A stretch of 37,024 nucleotides of DNA from Pseudomonadota bacterium (GCA_023431055.1 JAEYXX010000166.1:1-37024), one strand, 5' to 3'. Numbered from the stretch's first letter, positions 26,843 to 35,703 are shown. The notes: generated from the sequence alone by a model not told the origin. Numbers and translations are program-made.

Positions 26843-28583
26843 ACCAATCCTTGCCGTCCTTGATCACAAGAATGTCTTCCATGATCAGGTACTGCAGATC
26901 CGAGCCATAGAACATGTTCAGCGCGTCGGTGGGCGAGCAGATCATCGGCTCGCCACGACGGTTGAGCGAGGTATTCAGCGAGACACCATTGCCGGTCAGC
27001 TTCTCCAGCTCCAGCATCAGGTCGTACCAGCGTGGATTGAAGCGACGCTCCAACACCTGAGCGCGCGAGGTGCCGTCTTCATGTACCACTTCGCTGACGC
27101 GCTCTTTCCACTCCTCGTTCACCTCGAAGGTGAAGGTCATGAACGGGCTCGGGTGATCGACCTTGAGCATCTTCGGCGCCACGGTGTCGAGCATGGACGG
27201 GCAGAAGGGTCTCCAGCGCTCGCGGAACTTGATCTGCTCGTTGATGCGGTCAGCCACACCCGGAATGCTTGGGCAACCGATGATCGAGCGGCCACCGAGG
27301 GCACGCGGGCCAAACTCCATGCGCCCCTGGAACCAGGCCACCGGGTTGCCGTCGGCCATGATTCTGGCGATGCGCTCGGGGGTGTTGTCGATGCGCTTGA
27401 ACACAGGCGCGTTCGGGTGTTTGGCACAGGCGGCGATGACCTCTTCGTTGCTATACGAGGGGCCGAGGTAGACGTGCTCCATCTTCTCCACCGGCACGCC
27501 ACGCTTGTGCGAGACGTAGGCAGCTGCGCCGACAGCCGTGCCCGCGTCGCCAGAGGCCGGCTGCACGAACAGTTCCTTGACGTCATCGCGGGCGATGATC
27601 TTCTGGTTGAGCTTGACGTTCAGTGCACAGCCGCCAGCAAAGGCGATCTTGCCAGTTTCCTTGAGGATGTCGCCGAGGTAGTACTCCATCATCTGCAGCG
27701 CCAGCTTCTCGAACAGCGCCTGCATGCTGGCCGCGTAGTGGATGTAAGGGTCGTCGGCGATATCGCCCTCACGCTTCGGGCCGAGCCATTCGATCAGCTT
27801 GGGCGAGAAGTAATAGCCCTTGCCGTTTTCCTTGTAGCGACGGAAACCGATGACGTTGGCGTACTCGGTGTTGATGATCAGCTCGCCATTCTCGAACTTG
27901 GCCAGGCGCGAGAAGTCGTACTTGGCGGCATCGCCATAAGGCGCCATGCCCATAACCTTGAACTCACCATCGAGCATCTCGAAACCCAGGTACTCGGTGA
28001 TCGCACCGTAGAGACCGCCGAGCGAGTCAGGATCGTAGAATTCCTTGATCTTGTGGATCTTGCCGTTCTCGCCGTAGCCGAAGAAGGTGGTGGCGTACTC
28101 GCCCTTGCCGTCGATGCCGAGGATCGCGGTCTTCTCCTTGAAGCCCGAGCAGTGGTAGGCGCTGGAGGCATGTGCCAGGTGGTGCTCGACCGGCTCGATC
28201 TTGACCTTCTTCAGGTCGAAGCCGAGCTGCACCAGGCACCACTCGATGCGCTTCTTGTAGCGCTTGTAACGACGGTTGCCGAACAGGATCGCATCCAGGG
28301 CACGATCCGGCGCGTAGGCGTAGCGCTTGGCGTACTGCCAGCGGGCCTTCTCGAAGATGCTGATGGGGGCGAAGGGAATCGCCACCACGTCGACGTCCGA
28401 CGGTTTGATCCCGGCTTGTTCCAGGCAGAACTTGGCCGACTCGTAGGGCATGCGGTTCTTCGCATGCTTGTCGCGCACGAAGCGCTCCTCTTCGACCGCC
28501 GCGATCAGCTTGCCGTCGATATACAGCGCGGCGGACGGATCGTGACTGAGGGCGCCGGACAGGCCGAGAATGGTCAGTGCCAC
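26829..28583 (-). CDS. wapO: NodU/CmcH-family carbamoyltransferase of the LPS core
   Basis: A 584-aa cytoplasmic O-carbamoyltransferase of the NodU/TobZ family. These enzymes make carbamoyl-AMP from carbamoyl phosphate and ATP in a YrdC-like C-terminal domain, then pass the carbamoyl group to a sugar hydroxyl in a Kae1-like N-terminal domain. The metal-binding histidines are in VEHHLAHASSAYH (H134, H138), and DGKGEYATTFFG and GGCALNVKLNQ are standard. The C-terminal domain has FGPRALGGRSIIG and FRERWRPFCPS. P. aeruginosa heptose II is 7-O-carbamoylated, and this gene (PA5005, called wapO in some literature, from memory) is the proposed enzyme. Translation starts at the GTG at 28583, 12 nt after the kinase stop, with AGAGG upstream. 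Confidence 0.88.
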   Translation of the reverse strand: MALTILGLSGALSHDPSAALYIDGKLIAAVEEERFVRDKHAKNRMPYESAKFCLEQAGIKPSDVDVVAIPFAPISIFEKARWQYAKRYAYAPDRALDAILFGNRRYKRYKKRIEWCLVQLGFDLKKVKIEPVEHHLAHASSAYHCSGFKEKTAILGIDGKGEYATTFFGYGENGKIHKIKEFYDPDSLGGLYGAITEYLGFEMLDGEFKVMGMAPYGDAAKYDFSRLAKFENGELIINTEYANVIGFRRYKENGKGYYFSPKLIEWLGPKREGDIADDPYIHYAASMQALFEKLALQMMEYYLGDILKETGKIAFAGGCALNVKLNQKIIARDDVKELFVQPASGDAGTAVGAAAYVSHKRGVPVEKMEHVYLGPSYSNEEVIAACAKHPNAPVFKRIDNTPERIARIMADGNPVAWFQGRMEFGPRALGGRSIIGCPSIPGVADRINEQIKFRERWRPFCPSMLDTVAPKMLKVDHPSPFMTFTFEVNEEWKERVSEVVHEDGTSRAQVLERRFNPRWYDLMLELEKLTGNGVSLNTSLNRRGEPMICSPTDALNMFYGSDLQYLIMEDILVIKDGKDWYDNV

Positions 28584-28595
28584 AGGTTTGAGCCT

Positions 28596-30041
28596 CTAAT
28601 TCGGGCAGGTGCCGGGCACCTGCGGTAAACGTTGGTCGAGCAACTGGTACAGGGCGGAATCCGCCGGCCAGTTGCGTAAAAATCGGGCGCGGTCGCGGGC
28701 GTAGGCCCGGGCGAAACTGCGCGCATTGCGATGCTGGCGCATGGCGTCCAGGTCGATCAGCGACCAGGCGCCCTGCACGTCATCCCAGAACAGGTTATGC
28801 CCCTTGAAATCGCCGTGGCTGATGCGTTCGCGCAGCAGGGCAGCGAATAGTCGATCCAGCGCCAGCAGCTCGTTTTTCGGGGGTATGGCCTGCTTGTATG
28901 CCTCAAAACGCGCAATTATATCCTGCCCGCCACAATAGTCGGTAATCAGGTATGCGCGTCCCCGCAGCCAGCACCAGCGCCGCTCGATCACCACCAACGG
29001 ACGCGGCGTGGCGATGCCGAGCAGCTCCAGGCGATTGCCTTCGATCCAGCTGTGCCACGCGCGGCTGGGTCGCCAGAAGCGCTTGAGCCAGTGCATCCAG
29101 CTCTTCACGTTGTAGCGCTTGACCACCAGCGGCCGGCCATCGAGCTCGACGCGCGCCACCGTGGCGGCGCCACCGGTCTTGTAGATATGCCCGGCCTCGA
29201 TGCGAGCATCCAGGTCGTGCAGCAGCGGCTGCAGGTCCGCCTCGGCCTCGCGGCGCACCACGCGCAGGCCGAAGGCGCCGATGCGCGCGGCGAACAGGCT
29301 GCAGTCGCGCGCCGCTTTTTTCAGGTAATCGCGCAGACGCCAGCGACGCACCTTGGCGATCTCGGCCTGGAGCATTTCCAGAGGCAATGCGTGCTCGCCA
29401 TTGGCCAGCAGATAGTGGATCAGCAGCTCTTCGAGAAAGGGATCCAGCTCAGCCGGCAGTTGTGCGAAGAACACGCCGAGGTTTTCCAGCACGCGCGCGC
29501 GGGACAGTGGCTGGCCCGGCGTTTCCCAGCGCACGCCGCCGCCATCGATCAGGTACAGGCTCCCCTCATGCCGCAGCAGGTTGTCCAGATGCAGGTCGTC
29601 CTGCCACAGGCCCTGAGCATGCATCTGCCCGATGGCGCTCAGCGCTTCTGCCAGCACCCCTTGCTGGCCATCGCCGAGCAGCGGCTGCTGCGCGACCTCG
29701 TGCCAGGCCTCCCAGAGACTTTGGGCACCATCCAGATACTCGAACAACAGCCAGCCACCCTGCCCCTCGACGAATCCGTGCGCCAGCAGTTCCGGCGTGA
29801 CCAGCCCCTGGCGCGCCATCCGTTCGGCGCCCTCCAGCTCACGCTGGAAATGCCGCTGCGCCTTGCCACCCACCAGCACCTTGGCCAGTACGGGGCGGCC
29901 CTGCCAACGGGCCAGGCCGACGTATCGCTGCCCCGGCAGGACGCGCAGCAGCCGCTCAAGCACGAGCGCCTCGCCGACGACCTCCAGCGTCAACGGCAGC
30001 ACCGGCGCGCGCCCTGCCTGGCTCAGCTCGCGCAAGCTCAT
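28596..30041 (-). CDS. Double kinase-domain LPS core protein (PA5006-like)
   Basis: A 481-aa protein made of two kinase-like domains in tandem. The first has a lysine around 54 (LAKVLVG), catalytic-loop-like QDDLHLDN (147-154) and LIDGGGV. The second has K308 (LVVKRYN), a full HGDFKGHN loop (409-416) and LIDLDAM, closely resembling functional small-molecule kinases. Both halves keep a catalytic Asp and Asn; only the second has the classical HGD. It belongs to the LPS kinase (InaA/Kdo) superfamily and sits with WapQ, WapP and WaaP, so core phosphorylation is the likely role, not proven. The ATG at 30041 is 7 nt after AAGGAGG and overlaps the wapQ stop by one base; a GTG just before it is too close. 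Confidence 0.83.
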   Translation of the reverse strand: MSLRELSQAGRAPVLPLTLEVVGEALVLERLLRVLPGQRYVGLARWQGRPVLAKVLVGGKAQRHFQRELEGAERMARQGLVTPELLAHGFVEGQGGWLLFEYLDGAQSLWEAWHEVAQQPLLGDGQQGVLAEALSAIGQMHAQGLWQDDLHLDNLLRHEGSLYLIDGGGVRWETPGQPLSRARVLENLGVFFAQLPAELDPFLEELLIHYLLANGEHALPLEMLQAEIAKVRRWRLRDYLKKAARDCSLFAARIGAFGLRVVRREAEADLQPLLHDLDARIEAGHIYKTGGAATVARVELDGRPLVVKRYNVKSWMHWLKRFWRPSRAWHSWIEGNRLELLGIATPRPLVVIERRWCWLRGRAYLITDYCGGQDIIARFEAYKQAIPPKNELLALDRLFAALLRERISHGDFKGHNLFWDDVQGAWSLIDLDAMRQHRNARSFARAYARDRARFLRNWPADSALYQLLDQRLPQVPGTCPN

Positions 30042-30784
30042 CACCGTGCCTCCTTGTTACGCTGGCGCGCACCGAGCCGGCGCCACCAGGCGTCGACATC
30101 CGCCGCCCCGCCAAGATAGGCCGCCAACAGTTCACGCACTTCAGCCTCGTTCCAGATTCTGGCGCGACGCAACAGCGGTTCGAGATCCTTGATCCGATCA
30201 CGCCGTCCCAGCAGCAGCGGCCGGGTCTTCTCCAGATCGATCAACTGCGCTTCGACACCAGCGCCCTGTTCACGCAGGAAGATATGCTTGGGGTAGAAAC
30301 AACCGTGCATCTGCCCGGCCTGGTGCAGACGTCGCGCCAGCTCACCACAGGCGCGCAGGATCGCCCCGCGATGCAGAGCATCGAGCTCGTGCCAGCGGGG
30401 CAGCCAACTATCCAGATCCTGCCAGCCGTCCAATGCGCGGGTCAGGAGAACAGCACGCCGCTCGCCCGGAACTCGGCGCTCAGCAAAGAAAGCAGCCTGC
30501 AGGGCCGGTATGTTCAGCTCGGCATAACGGCGAATATTGCGGAACTCGCGGGCGAAGGTCGGCTCACCGAAAGGGTGCAGTAGGCTGCGTGTCAGATGAT
30601 TGCTCTGCCGCTTGAGATAGAAGGCACGCTCATCCAGCTCAAGACGATAGACCGTACTCCAGCCACCACGCTCGGTATTGGGCTCGTCCACCGCCTCCAG
30701 CTTCAGCGCCCACAAGGCATCGAAGCTGGCCAACCCATGGCGTTCGAGCAGGGCGCGATCCTGCGCCGCGATAAAATCCGTCAT
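30041..30784 (-). CDS. wapQ: InaA-family LPS core kinase-like protein WapQ
   Basis: A 247-aa member of the LPS kinase/InaA family, third in the waaP-wapP-wapQ run, proposed in P. aeruginosa to act in heptose phosphorylation. It shows YLKRQSN with K58, REFRNIRRYAEL as the helix C region, a catalytic loop MHGCFYPKHIFL and LIDLEKTRP with D183. Aligning to WaaP (HRDCYICH), the position of the catalytic Asp is Cys162 (HGCFYPKH, 160-167), so the usual base is missing; I recall the same HGC pattern in InaA-type relatives. Hence activity is uncertain. Translation overlaps wapP by 4 nt (ATGA) upstream and the double-kinase gene by 1 nt downstream. Confidence 0.85.
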   Translation of the reverse strand: MTDFIAAQDRALLERHGLASFDALWALKLEAVDEPNTERGGWSTVYRLELDERAFYLKRQSNHLTRSLLHPFGEPTFAREFRNIRRYAELNIPALQAAFFAERRVPGERRAVLLTRALDGWQDLDSWLPRWHELDALHRGAILRACGELARRLHQAGQMHGCFYPKHIFLREQGAGVEAQLIDLEKTRPLLLGRRDRIKDLEPLLRRARIWNEAEVRELLAAYLGGAADVDAWWRRLGARQRNKEAR

Positions 30785-31515
30785 TCACGTCCCTCGAAGA
30801 ACTTGAGGATTTGCCGGACACGTTGCTTGTCACCGCGACTCAACCGACTGCGCTGGCGGTATTGCAGGTAGAAACGCAGGCGTTGCGTGCGCGACAGGTG
30901 GTACTTGGCGACCTTGTCCAGACAGGCCAGGTCCTTGACGATGCGGTAACGCAACAGGGGCCCCCACCAGAAGCTGCCGGTGGGGCAATCGATGAAGAAC
31001 AGTTCGGCCTTGTCGTTGACCAGCAGATTGCGCCACTTCAGATCATTGTGGGTGAAGTGGTGATCGTGCAGCGTCCGTGTGCACTTGGCCAACTGCCGAC
31101 TGATGGTTTGAACCCATGCCCGATCAGCTAAGCGCAGATCCCGGCGGTTGGCGACTTCAGCAAGATCGACTGTATTCTCCAGCTCACGCGTGATCAGCGC
31201 ACCACGCACAAACGCTCCTGCCTTGCGCTCAAGACCATGCGCAACAATAGGCGCGGTAGGGACGCCCCATCCGGCGAACAATTTAAGGTTCTGCCATTCG
31301 GCCTTGACCCGCGGACGCCCCAGATAACGGCGCAGACCTTTACCCGCCCCCCAGTAACGCTTTACGTAATAGCGAACACCATCACGCTCGATGCGCACGA
31401 CCTCCGACAGTGGATCCTTGGTCAAGCGCTCCCCTTCGATAGCAAAAACAGCCTCGAGAGATCCGAAGTCTGCTGCGAGCGCACGATATTCGGGGGCCAG
31501 GTTCCAGCTAGCCAT
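30781..31515 (-). CDS. wapP: LPS core heptose kinase WapP
   Basis: A 244-aa LPS kinase-family protein, proposed to phosphorylate heptose II of the inner core after WaaP acts on heptose I. Motifs: lysine K52 in YYVKRYWG, glutamate in KAEWQNLKLF, catalytic loop THNDLKWRN (H156, D158, N163) and metal-binding D176 in FFIDCPTG, all consistent with an active kinase. Acts in the cytoplasm or at the inner membrane face. The ATG overlaps the waaP stop by one base (TGATG) and the stop overlaps the wapQ ATG by four, so the three kinases are made from one message in fixed order. Confidence 0.88.
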   Translation of the reverse strand: MASWNLAPEYRALAADFGSLEAVFAIEGERLTKDPLSEVVRIERDGVRYYVKRYWGAGKGLRRYLGRPRVKAEWQNLKLFAGWGVPTAPIVAHGLERKAGAFVRGALITRELENTVDLAEVANRRDLRLADRAWVQTISRQLAKCTRTLHDHHFTHNDLKWRNLLVNDKAELFFIDCPTGSFWWGPLLRYRIVKDLACLDKVAKYHLSRTQRLRFYLQYRQRSRLSRGDKQRVRQILKFFEGRE

Positions 31516-32321
31516 CAGAGCGCATCCCCATAACGCTGCTTACGCTCATACAGTTTCGCCGCCTTGCGCTCCAGCCAGGCCAGCAGGCTTGCCTCTTCAC
31601 GCAGCACCTCACGTAGCGGACGCTGGAAGTAGGTGCGCAGAAAACGCAGCTTGTCGCGGCGGGTCAGGCCGATATCCAGCGCCGAAAAGTACAGGGCCGC
31701 CAGGTCCTTGTCGCGCCAGCGGCGAGGTACTGCGTCACGCACCTGGGCGCGGTGCAGATCGATGACCGACAGGCGCAGGTCGCTGGCCTGGATAGGCCGA
31801 TCAGTATGCAGCAGGAAGTGGCAGATATAGCAGTCGCGATGATTGACTCCGGCGCGGTGCATCTCGCCGGTCATCTGCGCCACTCGCTCGATCAGCGCCC
31901 ACTTGAGCGCCGGCTTCGGCGGCTGCTGAGCCCAATTGAGACTGAGCTGCTCCAGGTCGACGGTCGGCGCCAGTTCCTCGGTGATGATGAACGAGTGCTG
32001 GCTGGCCGGATTGCTGCCACGCTCACCGTAGGCCACGGCGGTCATGGTTGGCACGTTGGCTTCGGTCAAACGCTGAATGGCCTGCCATTCCTGGCCGGCG
32101 CCCAGTACCGGGGCCTTGGCCGTGAGCAGGTTCTTGGCGATCTCGCCCCAGCCGATGCCACGGTGGATCTTGACGAAGTAGCCACGCCCGTCGACCTCGG
32201 TGCGCAGGGTGCGGCGGCCTTCCAGCTCGCGGTAGACCTGGCCCTGCAGCGCCTCGACGGCCTCAAAGGCATCGCGCCCCACCCACAGGCTCTTGAAGGG
32301 TTCGGCAAGAATCAGCTTCAC
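31515..32321 (-). CDS. waaP: LPS core heptose I kinase WaaP
   Basis: WaaP (RfaP) phosphorylates heptose I of the LPS inner core; in P. aeruginosa it is essential for viability and outer-membrane integrity. The 268-aa protein equals the P. aeruginosa length and carries the kinase residues: K51 in YFVKIHRG, HRD at 161-163 in NHRDCYICHFLL with catalytic D163, and D188 in LSVIDLHRAQ. The start is the GTG at 32321, which overlaps the waaG stop by 4 nt and has GGAGAG 6 nt upstream. It is coupled to waaG upstream and wapP downstream. Confidence 0.96.
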   Translation of the reverse strand: MKLILAEPFKSLWVGRDAFEAVEALQGQVYRELEGRRTLRTEVDGRGYFVKIHRGIGWGEIAKNLLTAKAPVLGAGQEWQAIQRLTEANVPTMTAVAYGERGSNPASQHSFIITEELAPTVDLEQLSLNWAQQPPKPALKWALIERVAQMTGEMHRAGVNHRDCYICHFLLHTDRPIQASDLRLSVIDLHRAQVRDAVPRRWRDKDLAALYFSALDIGLTRRDKLRFLRTYFQRPLREVLREEASLLAWLERKAAKLYERKQRYGDAL

Positions 32322-33442
32322 GCGCGTCTCTCCGCGAGGATCACGTCGGCGGCCTTCTTCGGCATCGAATACAGGTCGGCGCTATCGGCATAGAGCAGGC
32401 CGTTGCGGCTCCAGAAAGCGCGGCGCTCAGGGTCAGCCAACATGTCGGCCAGGGTGCGGTTGAGATGGTTCTGCTCGAAAGGGCTGGGCAGCACGCGGCC
32501 GCAGTCGGCGTCGGCGATGTAGTGGGCATAACCGCAGACATCGGTGACCAGCACCGGCAAGCCGGATACCAGAGCCTCCAGCAGCACGGTGCCGGTATTC
32601 TCGTTATAAGCCGGATGGATCAGCAGATCGGCACCGAGCAGGAAGCGCGGAATGTCGCTGCGACCCTTGAGTATCTGCACCTGGTCGGACAGACCCAGCG
32701 CCTTGATCTGCAGCAGGAAGGGCTTGGGATCGTCCTGGCCGATGGCGATTAGCCGCGTGCGCTTGCGCAGCTCGCGCGGCAGCGAGGCCAGCGCCTTGAG
32801 ACTGCGATCCAGCCCCTTGGTCTTGAAGCCGGAGCCGATCTGCACCAGCAACAGGTCGTCATCGGCCAGCTTGAACTCGCGACGGAATTCGGCGCGAATC
32901 TCGGCGGCATTGGCCGGTGCGCGGCGATCAAAGGCGATGCCCGGCGGCAGCAGATGGAAGCGCTGCAGCGGGGTCTTGTAGTGCTTGATGAACAGCGGCT
33001 GCTGCACTTCGGAGATCATCAGGATCTCGGTCTTCGATTCGGGTGCGAACACCGCTCGTTCGTAGTCGGCGAAGTGCTTGTAGCGGCCCCAGCGGCGATA
33101 GATCGGGTTGCGCAGGGTCTGCGCCTTGTCCTCGAAACAGCCGTCAGCGGCGTAGTAGAAATCCAGGCCCGGCATCTTGTTGAAGCCGATCACCCGGTCG
33201 ACCGGGTCGCGCGCCAGATCGGCCTGCAGCCAGGCCGTGAATTTCTCGTTGCGGCGGTGATTGAACAGCGCCCTCACCGGCGCCACGCGCACGTCGAAGC
33301 CGCCGGGGTTTTCCCCTTCCCAGATCGGCGTGTAGACGCGAATGGCATGGCCGCGCGCCTGGCACTCCAGGGCGATACGCATGAAATCGCGCTGCAGCCC
33401 GCCGAACGGGAAGTACTTGTAGAGAACGAAGGCCAGTTGCAT
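32318..33442 (-). CDS. waaG: LPS core glycosyltransferase WaaG
   Basis: WaaG is a GT4 GT-B enzyme that places the first outer-core sugar on heptose II at the inner membrane surface; E. coli uses UDP-glucose, whereas pseudomonad cores carry a galactosamine there, so the donor may differ. The 374-aa protein begins MQLAFVLYKYFPFGGLQRD, the typical WaaG N-terminus including the glycine-rich loop, and has LLPPGIAFDRRAP, VQIGSGFKTKGLDRSL, and EX7E in NENTGTVLLEALVSG. The ATG at 33442 lies 6 nt after AAGGAG and 9 nt after the waaC stop. It overlaps waaP by 4 nt. Confidence 0.95.
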   Translation of the reverse strand: MQLAFVLYKYFPFGGLQRDFMRIALECQARGHAIRVYTPIWEGENPGGFDVRVAPVRALFNHRRNEKFTAWLQADLARDPVDRVIGFNKMPGLDFYYAADGCFEDKAQTLRNPIYRRWGRYKHFADYERAVFAPESKTEILMISEVQQPLFIKHYKTPLQRFHLLPPGIAFDRRAPANAAEIRAEFRREFKLADDDLLLVQIGSGFKTKGLDRSLKALASLPRELRKRTRLIAIGQDDPKPFLLQIKALGLSDQVQILKGRSDIPRFLLGADLLIHPAYNENTGTVLLEALVSGLPVLVTDVCGYAHYIADADCGRVLPSPFEQNHLNRTLADMLADPERRAFWSRNGLLYADSADLYSMPKKAADVILAERRA

Positions 33443-33451
33443 AGCCGCTCC

Positions 33452-34456
33452 TTAAAGGGTGCCGGGAGGCGCCAGCAGCAGCGCCTCCAGTTCCAGGCCG
33501 ACGCGCTCGGCGCCGAGGCCATCGAAGCAGGGCTTGTCACGGTCACCGCTGCCGGCGTTCGGACCGCCGGCACACAGGTGAATCTGGCTACGACCGTACG
33601 CGCCCACCTTGCCGGGCTGGGTCGGGCCGTAGAGGGAAATATTCGGCACATCCAGCGCCGCAGCCAGATGGCCGAGACCGGTGTCGACCGAGACGCAGGC
33701 GCTGGCGCCGGCGATCACCTTGGCTACGCCGGCCAGGTTGAGCTTTGGCAGCACGGAGGCATGCGTTAGCCCAGCGACGATGCGCTCGGCACGTGCCTTC
33801 TCCGTCTCGTTGCCCCAGGGCAGGCGTACGGCCCAGCCCAGCTCGTCCATGCGCTCGGCCAGCGCACGCCAGTCGGATTCCGGCCAATGCTTGCTGGCCC
33901 AGGTGGTGCCATGCAGGAACACCAAGTACGGCTGCGCGGCGGCATCCATCATAGCCGCACGGTTCAGGCCGTAATCGCCGGTACCGGACGGCAGCGTGTA
34001 ACCGAGCGCCTTGGCGAACAGCTGGCGCACACGCTCCAGGGCATGCTGATCCCTGGGTACCGTATAGCGGCGGTCATAGAAGTGACTGGCCAGCGGCTCA
34101 CGCGCCGAATCGCGATCCAAACCGGCCACCGGCGCCGAGACGTAACGCGTCAGCCAGGCACTCTTGAGCAGGCCCTGGGCGTCGATCACCAGGTCGTAGC
34201 GGGTTTCACGCAGACGCTGCTTGAAGCGCGCCCATTCGCCACTGCGCCAGGTGCGCAGCGGGTGCTTGCGCCAGCGGCGGATCGCCACCGGAATCACCTG
34301 GGACACCGCCGGATGCCAGGCGGGAATCTCGGCGAAACCTTCTTCCACCACCCAGTCGAAACGGATGCCGGGAATGGCACGGGCTGCGTCGGTCAATGCC
34401 GGCAGGGAATGCACCACGTCGCCGAGCGACGAGGTCTTGATGATCAAAACCCGCAA
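33452..34456 (-). CDS. waaC: ADP-heptose:LPS heptosyltransferase I
   Basis: WaaC (GT9) adds the first L-glycero-D-manno-heptose to Kdo using the ADP-heptose made through HldE. The 334-aa protein starts with IIKTSSLGDVVHSLPALTD and has the heptosyltransferase motif VSVDTGLGHLAAALDVPN in the donor domain. Translation appears to start at a TTG (34456): the family N-terminus begins exactly there, no in-frame ATG or GTG is better placed, and GAGGGCG lies about 9 nt upstream. The waaF stop is one base before this codon, so it is coupled to waaF. Confidence 0.95.
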   Translation of the reverse strand: MRVLIIKTSSLGDVVHSLPALTDAARAIPGIRFDWVVEEGFAEIPAWHPAVSQVIPVAIRRWRKHPLRTWRSGEWARFKQRLRETRYDLVIDAQGLLKSAWLTRYVSAPVAGLDRDSAREPLASHFYDRRYTVPRDQHALERVRQLFAKALGYTLPSGTGDYGLNRAAMMDAAAQPYLVFLHGTTWASKHWPESDWRALAERMDELGWAVRLPWGNETEKARAERIVAGLTHASVLPKLNLAGVAKVIAGASACVSVDTGLGHLAAALDVPNISLYGPTQPGKVGAYGRSQIHLCAGGPNAGSGDRDKPCFDGLGAERVGLELEALLLAPPGTL

Positions 34457-34457
34457 A

Positions 34458-35501
34458 TCATTCGCCCTCGACCAGGGTCAGAGGCTCACCGACCAGTCGA
34501 TCCAGCGCCTCGATCACTGGGCGTGGCTTGAGCTCACGCAGGCAGTTGTAGTGACCGAAGCGGCAGGTGCGCTCGAAGCAGGGGCTGCACTCCAGACCCA
34601 GGCGAACGATCTCGACATGATCGGCCAACGGCGGGGTGAAACCCGGCGAAGTGGAGCCATAGACTGCGACCAACGGACGGTTCAGCGCCGCCGCCACATG
34701 CATCAGGCCGGAATCGTTGGACACCACCGCAGTGGCGGCCGACATCAGGTCGATGGCCTCGGCCAGGCTGGTTTGCCCGGAGAGGTTGCTGACCTCCTCG
34801 CGCAGGCCCGGAATCAGGCGCAAGCGGATGTCTTCACCACCGGCATGGTCGTTCTTCGAGCCGAACAGCCAGACCTGCCAGCCCTCACGGATTTTCACTT
34901 CGGCGACCTTGGCATAGTGCTCGGCAGGCCAGCGCTTGGCCTCGCCGAACTCAGCGCCGGGGCATAGCGCCAGCACCGGACTGTCCAACTGCAGGCCAAA
35001 TTTGCTCAGAGCAGCGTCACGGCTCGATTCATCGATCTGCAAACGCGGCTGCGGATACGGCTTGGGAAGCTCCGTCCCGCCATCGTACGCCAGCGCCATG
35101 AAGCGCTCAATCATCAGCGGATAGCGATCTTTGTCCAGCGTACGAATATCGTTGAGCAGGCCATAACGCATCTCGCCTTTCCAGCCGGTGCGCTTGGGGA
35201 TGCCGGCGAACCAGGGCACCAGCGCGGACTTGAGCGAGTTGGGCAGCATAATGGCCTGATCATACTGGCCGGCCAGTGACTTGCCGATGCGCCGGCGCGT
35301 GGCCAGATCGAGCACGCCATGCCCCAGCGGCAGGCTCAGCGCGGCACGCACCTCGGGCATGCGCTCGAGGATCGGCCGACTCCAGTCCGGCGCGAGCACG
35401 TCGATTTCGCACTCGGGGTGGCGCTGTTTCAGGCACTGGAACAGCGTCTGCGCCATCACCATGTCGCCTACCCAGCTCGGCCCAACGATCAGTATCTTCA
35501 T
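34458..35501 (-). CDS. waaF: ADP-heptose:LPS heptosyltransferase II
   Basis: WaaF (GT9) adds heptose II to heptose I of the inner core. The 347-aa protein has the family N-terminus KILIVGPSWVGDMVMAQTLF, central LALCPGAEFGEAKRWP, and donor motif VSNDSGLMHVAAALNRP followed by VYGSTSPGFTPP. A Cys-rich end (ECSPCFERTCRFGHYNCLRE) is normal for WaaF. It is the first gene of the core operon, starting at the ATG at 35501 after GGAAAAG; the 202-bp gap to ilvE with a 32-bp imperfect palindrome probably contains the operon promoter. Confidence 0.96.
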   Translation of the reverse strand: MKILIVGPSWVGDMVMAQTLFQCLKQRHPECEIDVLAPDWSRPILERMPEVRAALSLPLGHGVLDLATRRRIGKSLAGQYDQAIMLPNSLKSALVPWFAGIPKRTGWKGEMRYGLLNDIRTLDKDRYPLMIERFMALAYDGGTELPKPYPQPRLQIDESSRDAALSKFGLQLDSPVLALCPGAEFGEAKRWPAEHYAKVAEVKIREGWQVWLFGSKNDHAGGEDIRLRLIPGLREEVSNLSGQTSLAEAIDLMSAATAVVSNDSGLMHVAAALNRPLVAVYGSTSPGFTPPLADHVEIVRLGLECSPCFERTCRFGHYNCLRELKPRPVIEALDRLVGEPLTLVEGE

Positions 35502-35703
35502 ATCTTTTCCAGAAACGACCGGGGAGGCTCAGAGCCCGCCTGCAATCAGCTGCGCGTCGGTCAGCGTCGTTGCAAAAGGGTCTTGGGCGTTCATTTACCG
35601 CAGTAAACTCACGCCCTCGCCCCTGTTGCGCCTAGCCTGACTCTAGCTCGCAAGATTACCGGCGGACTCTTGAGGCCTCCCCGTCGAGCCTTCGAACAAT
35701 CGC
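35502..35703 (-). promoter_or_regulatory. Upstream region of the waa core operon with a 32-bp imperfect palindrome
   Basis: This gap separates ilvE from waaF. At 35585-35616 it contains a near-symmetric element: outer arms GGGCGT/ACGCCC, inner arms TTTAC/GTAAA, a 4-bp centre and one 3x3 mismatch block, making 11 of 14 pairs. On the minus strand it is followed by AAGACCCTTTT. It could be an operator for the core operon, or an RNA hairpin ending ilvE. I see no clear -35/-10 pair. Confidence 0.45.

Noticed and set aside
27081..28628. 515-aa plus-strand open frame opposite the carbamoyltransferase
   Set aside because: The minus-strand gene is complete and conserved; the opposite frame is an artefact of GC-rich third positions.
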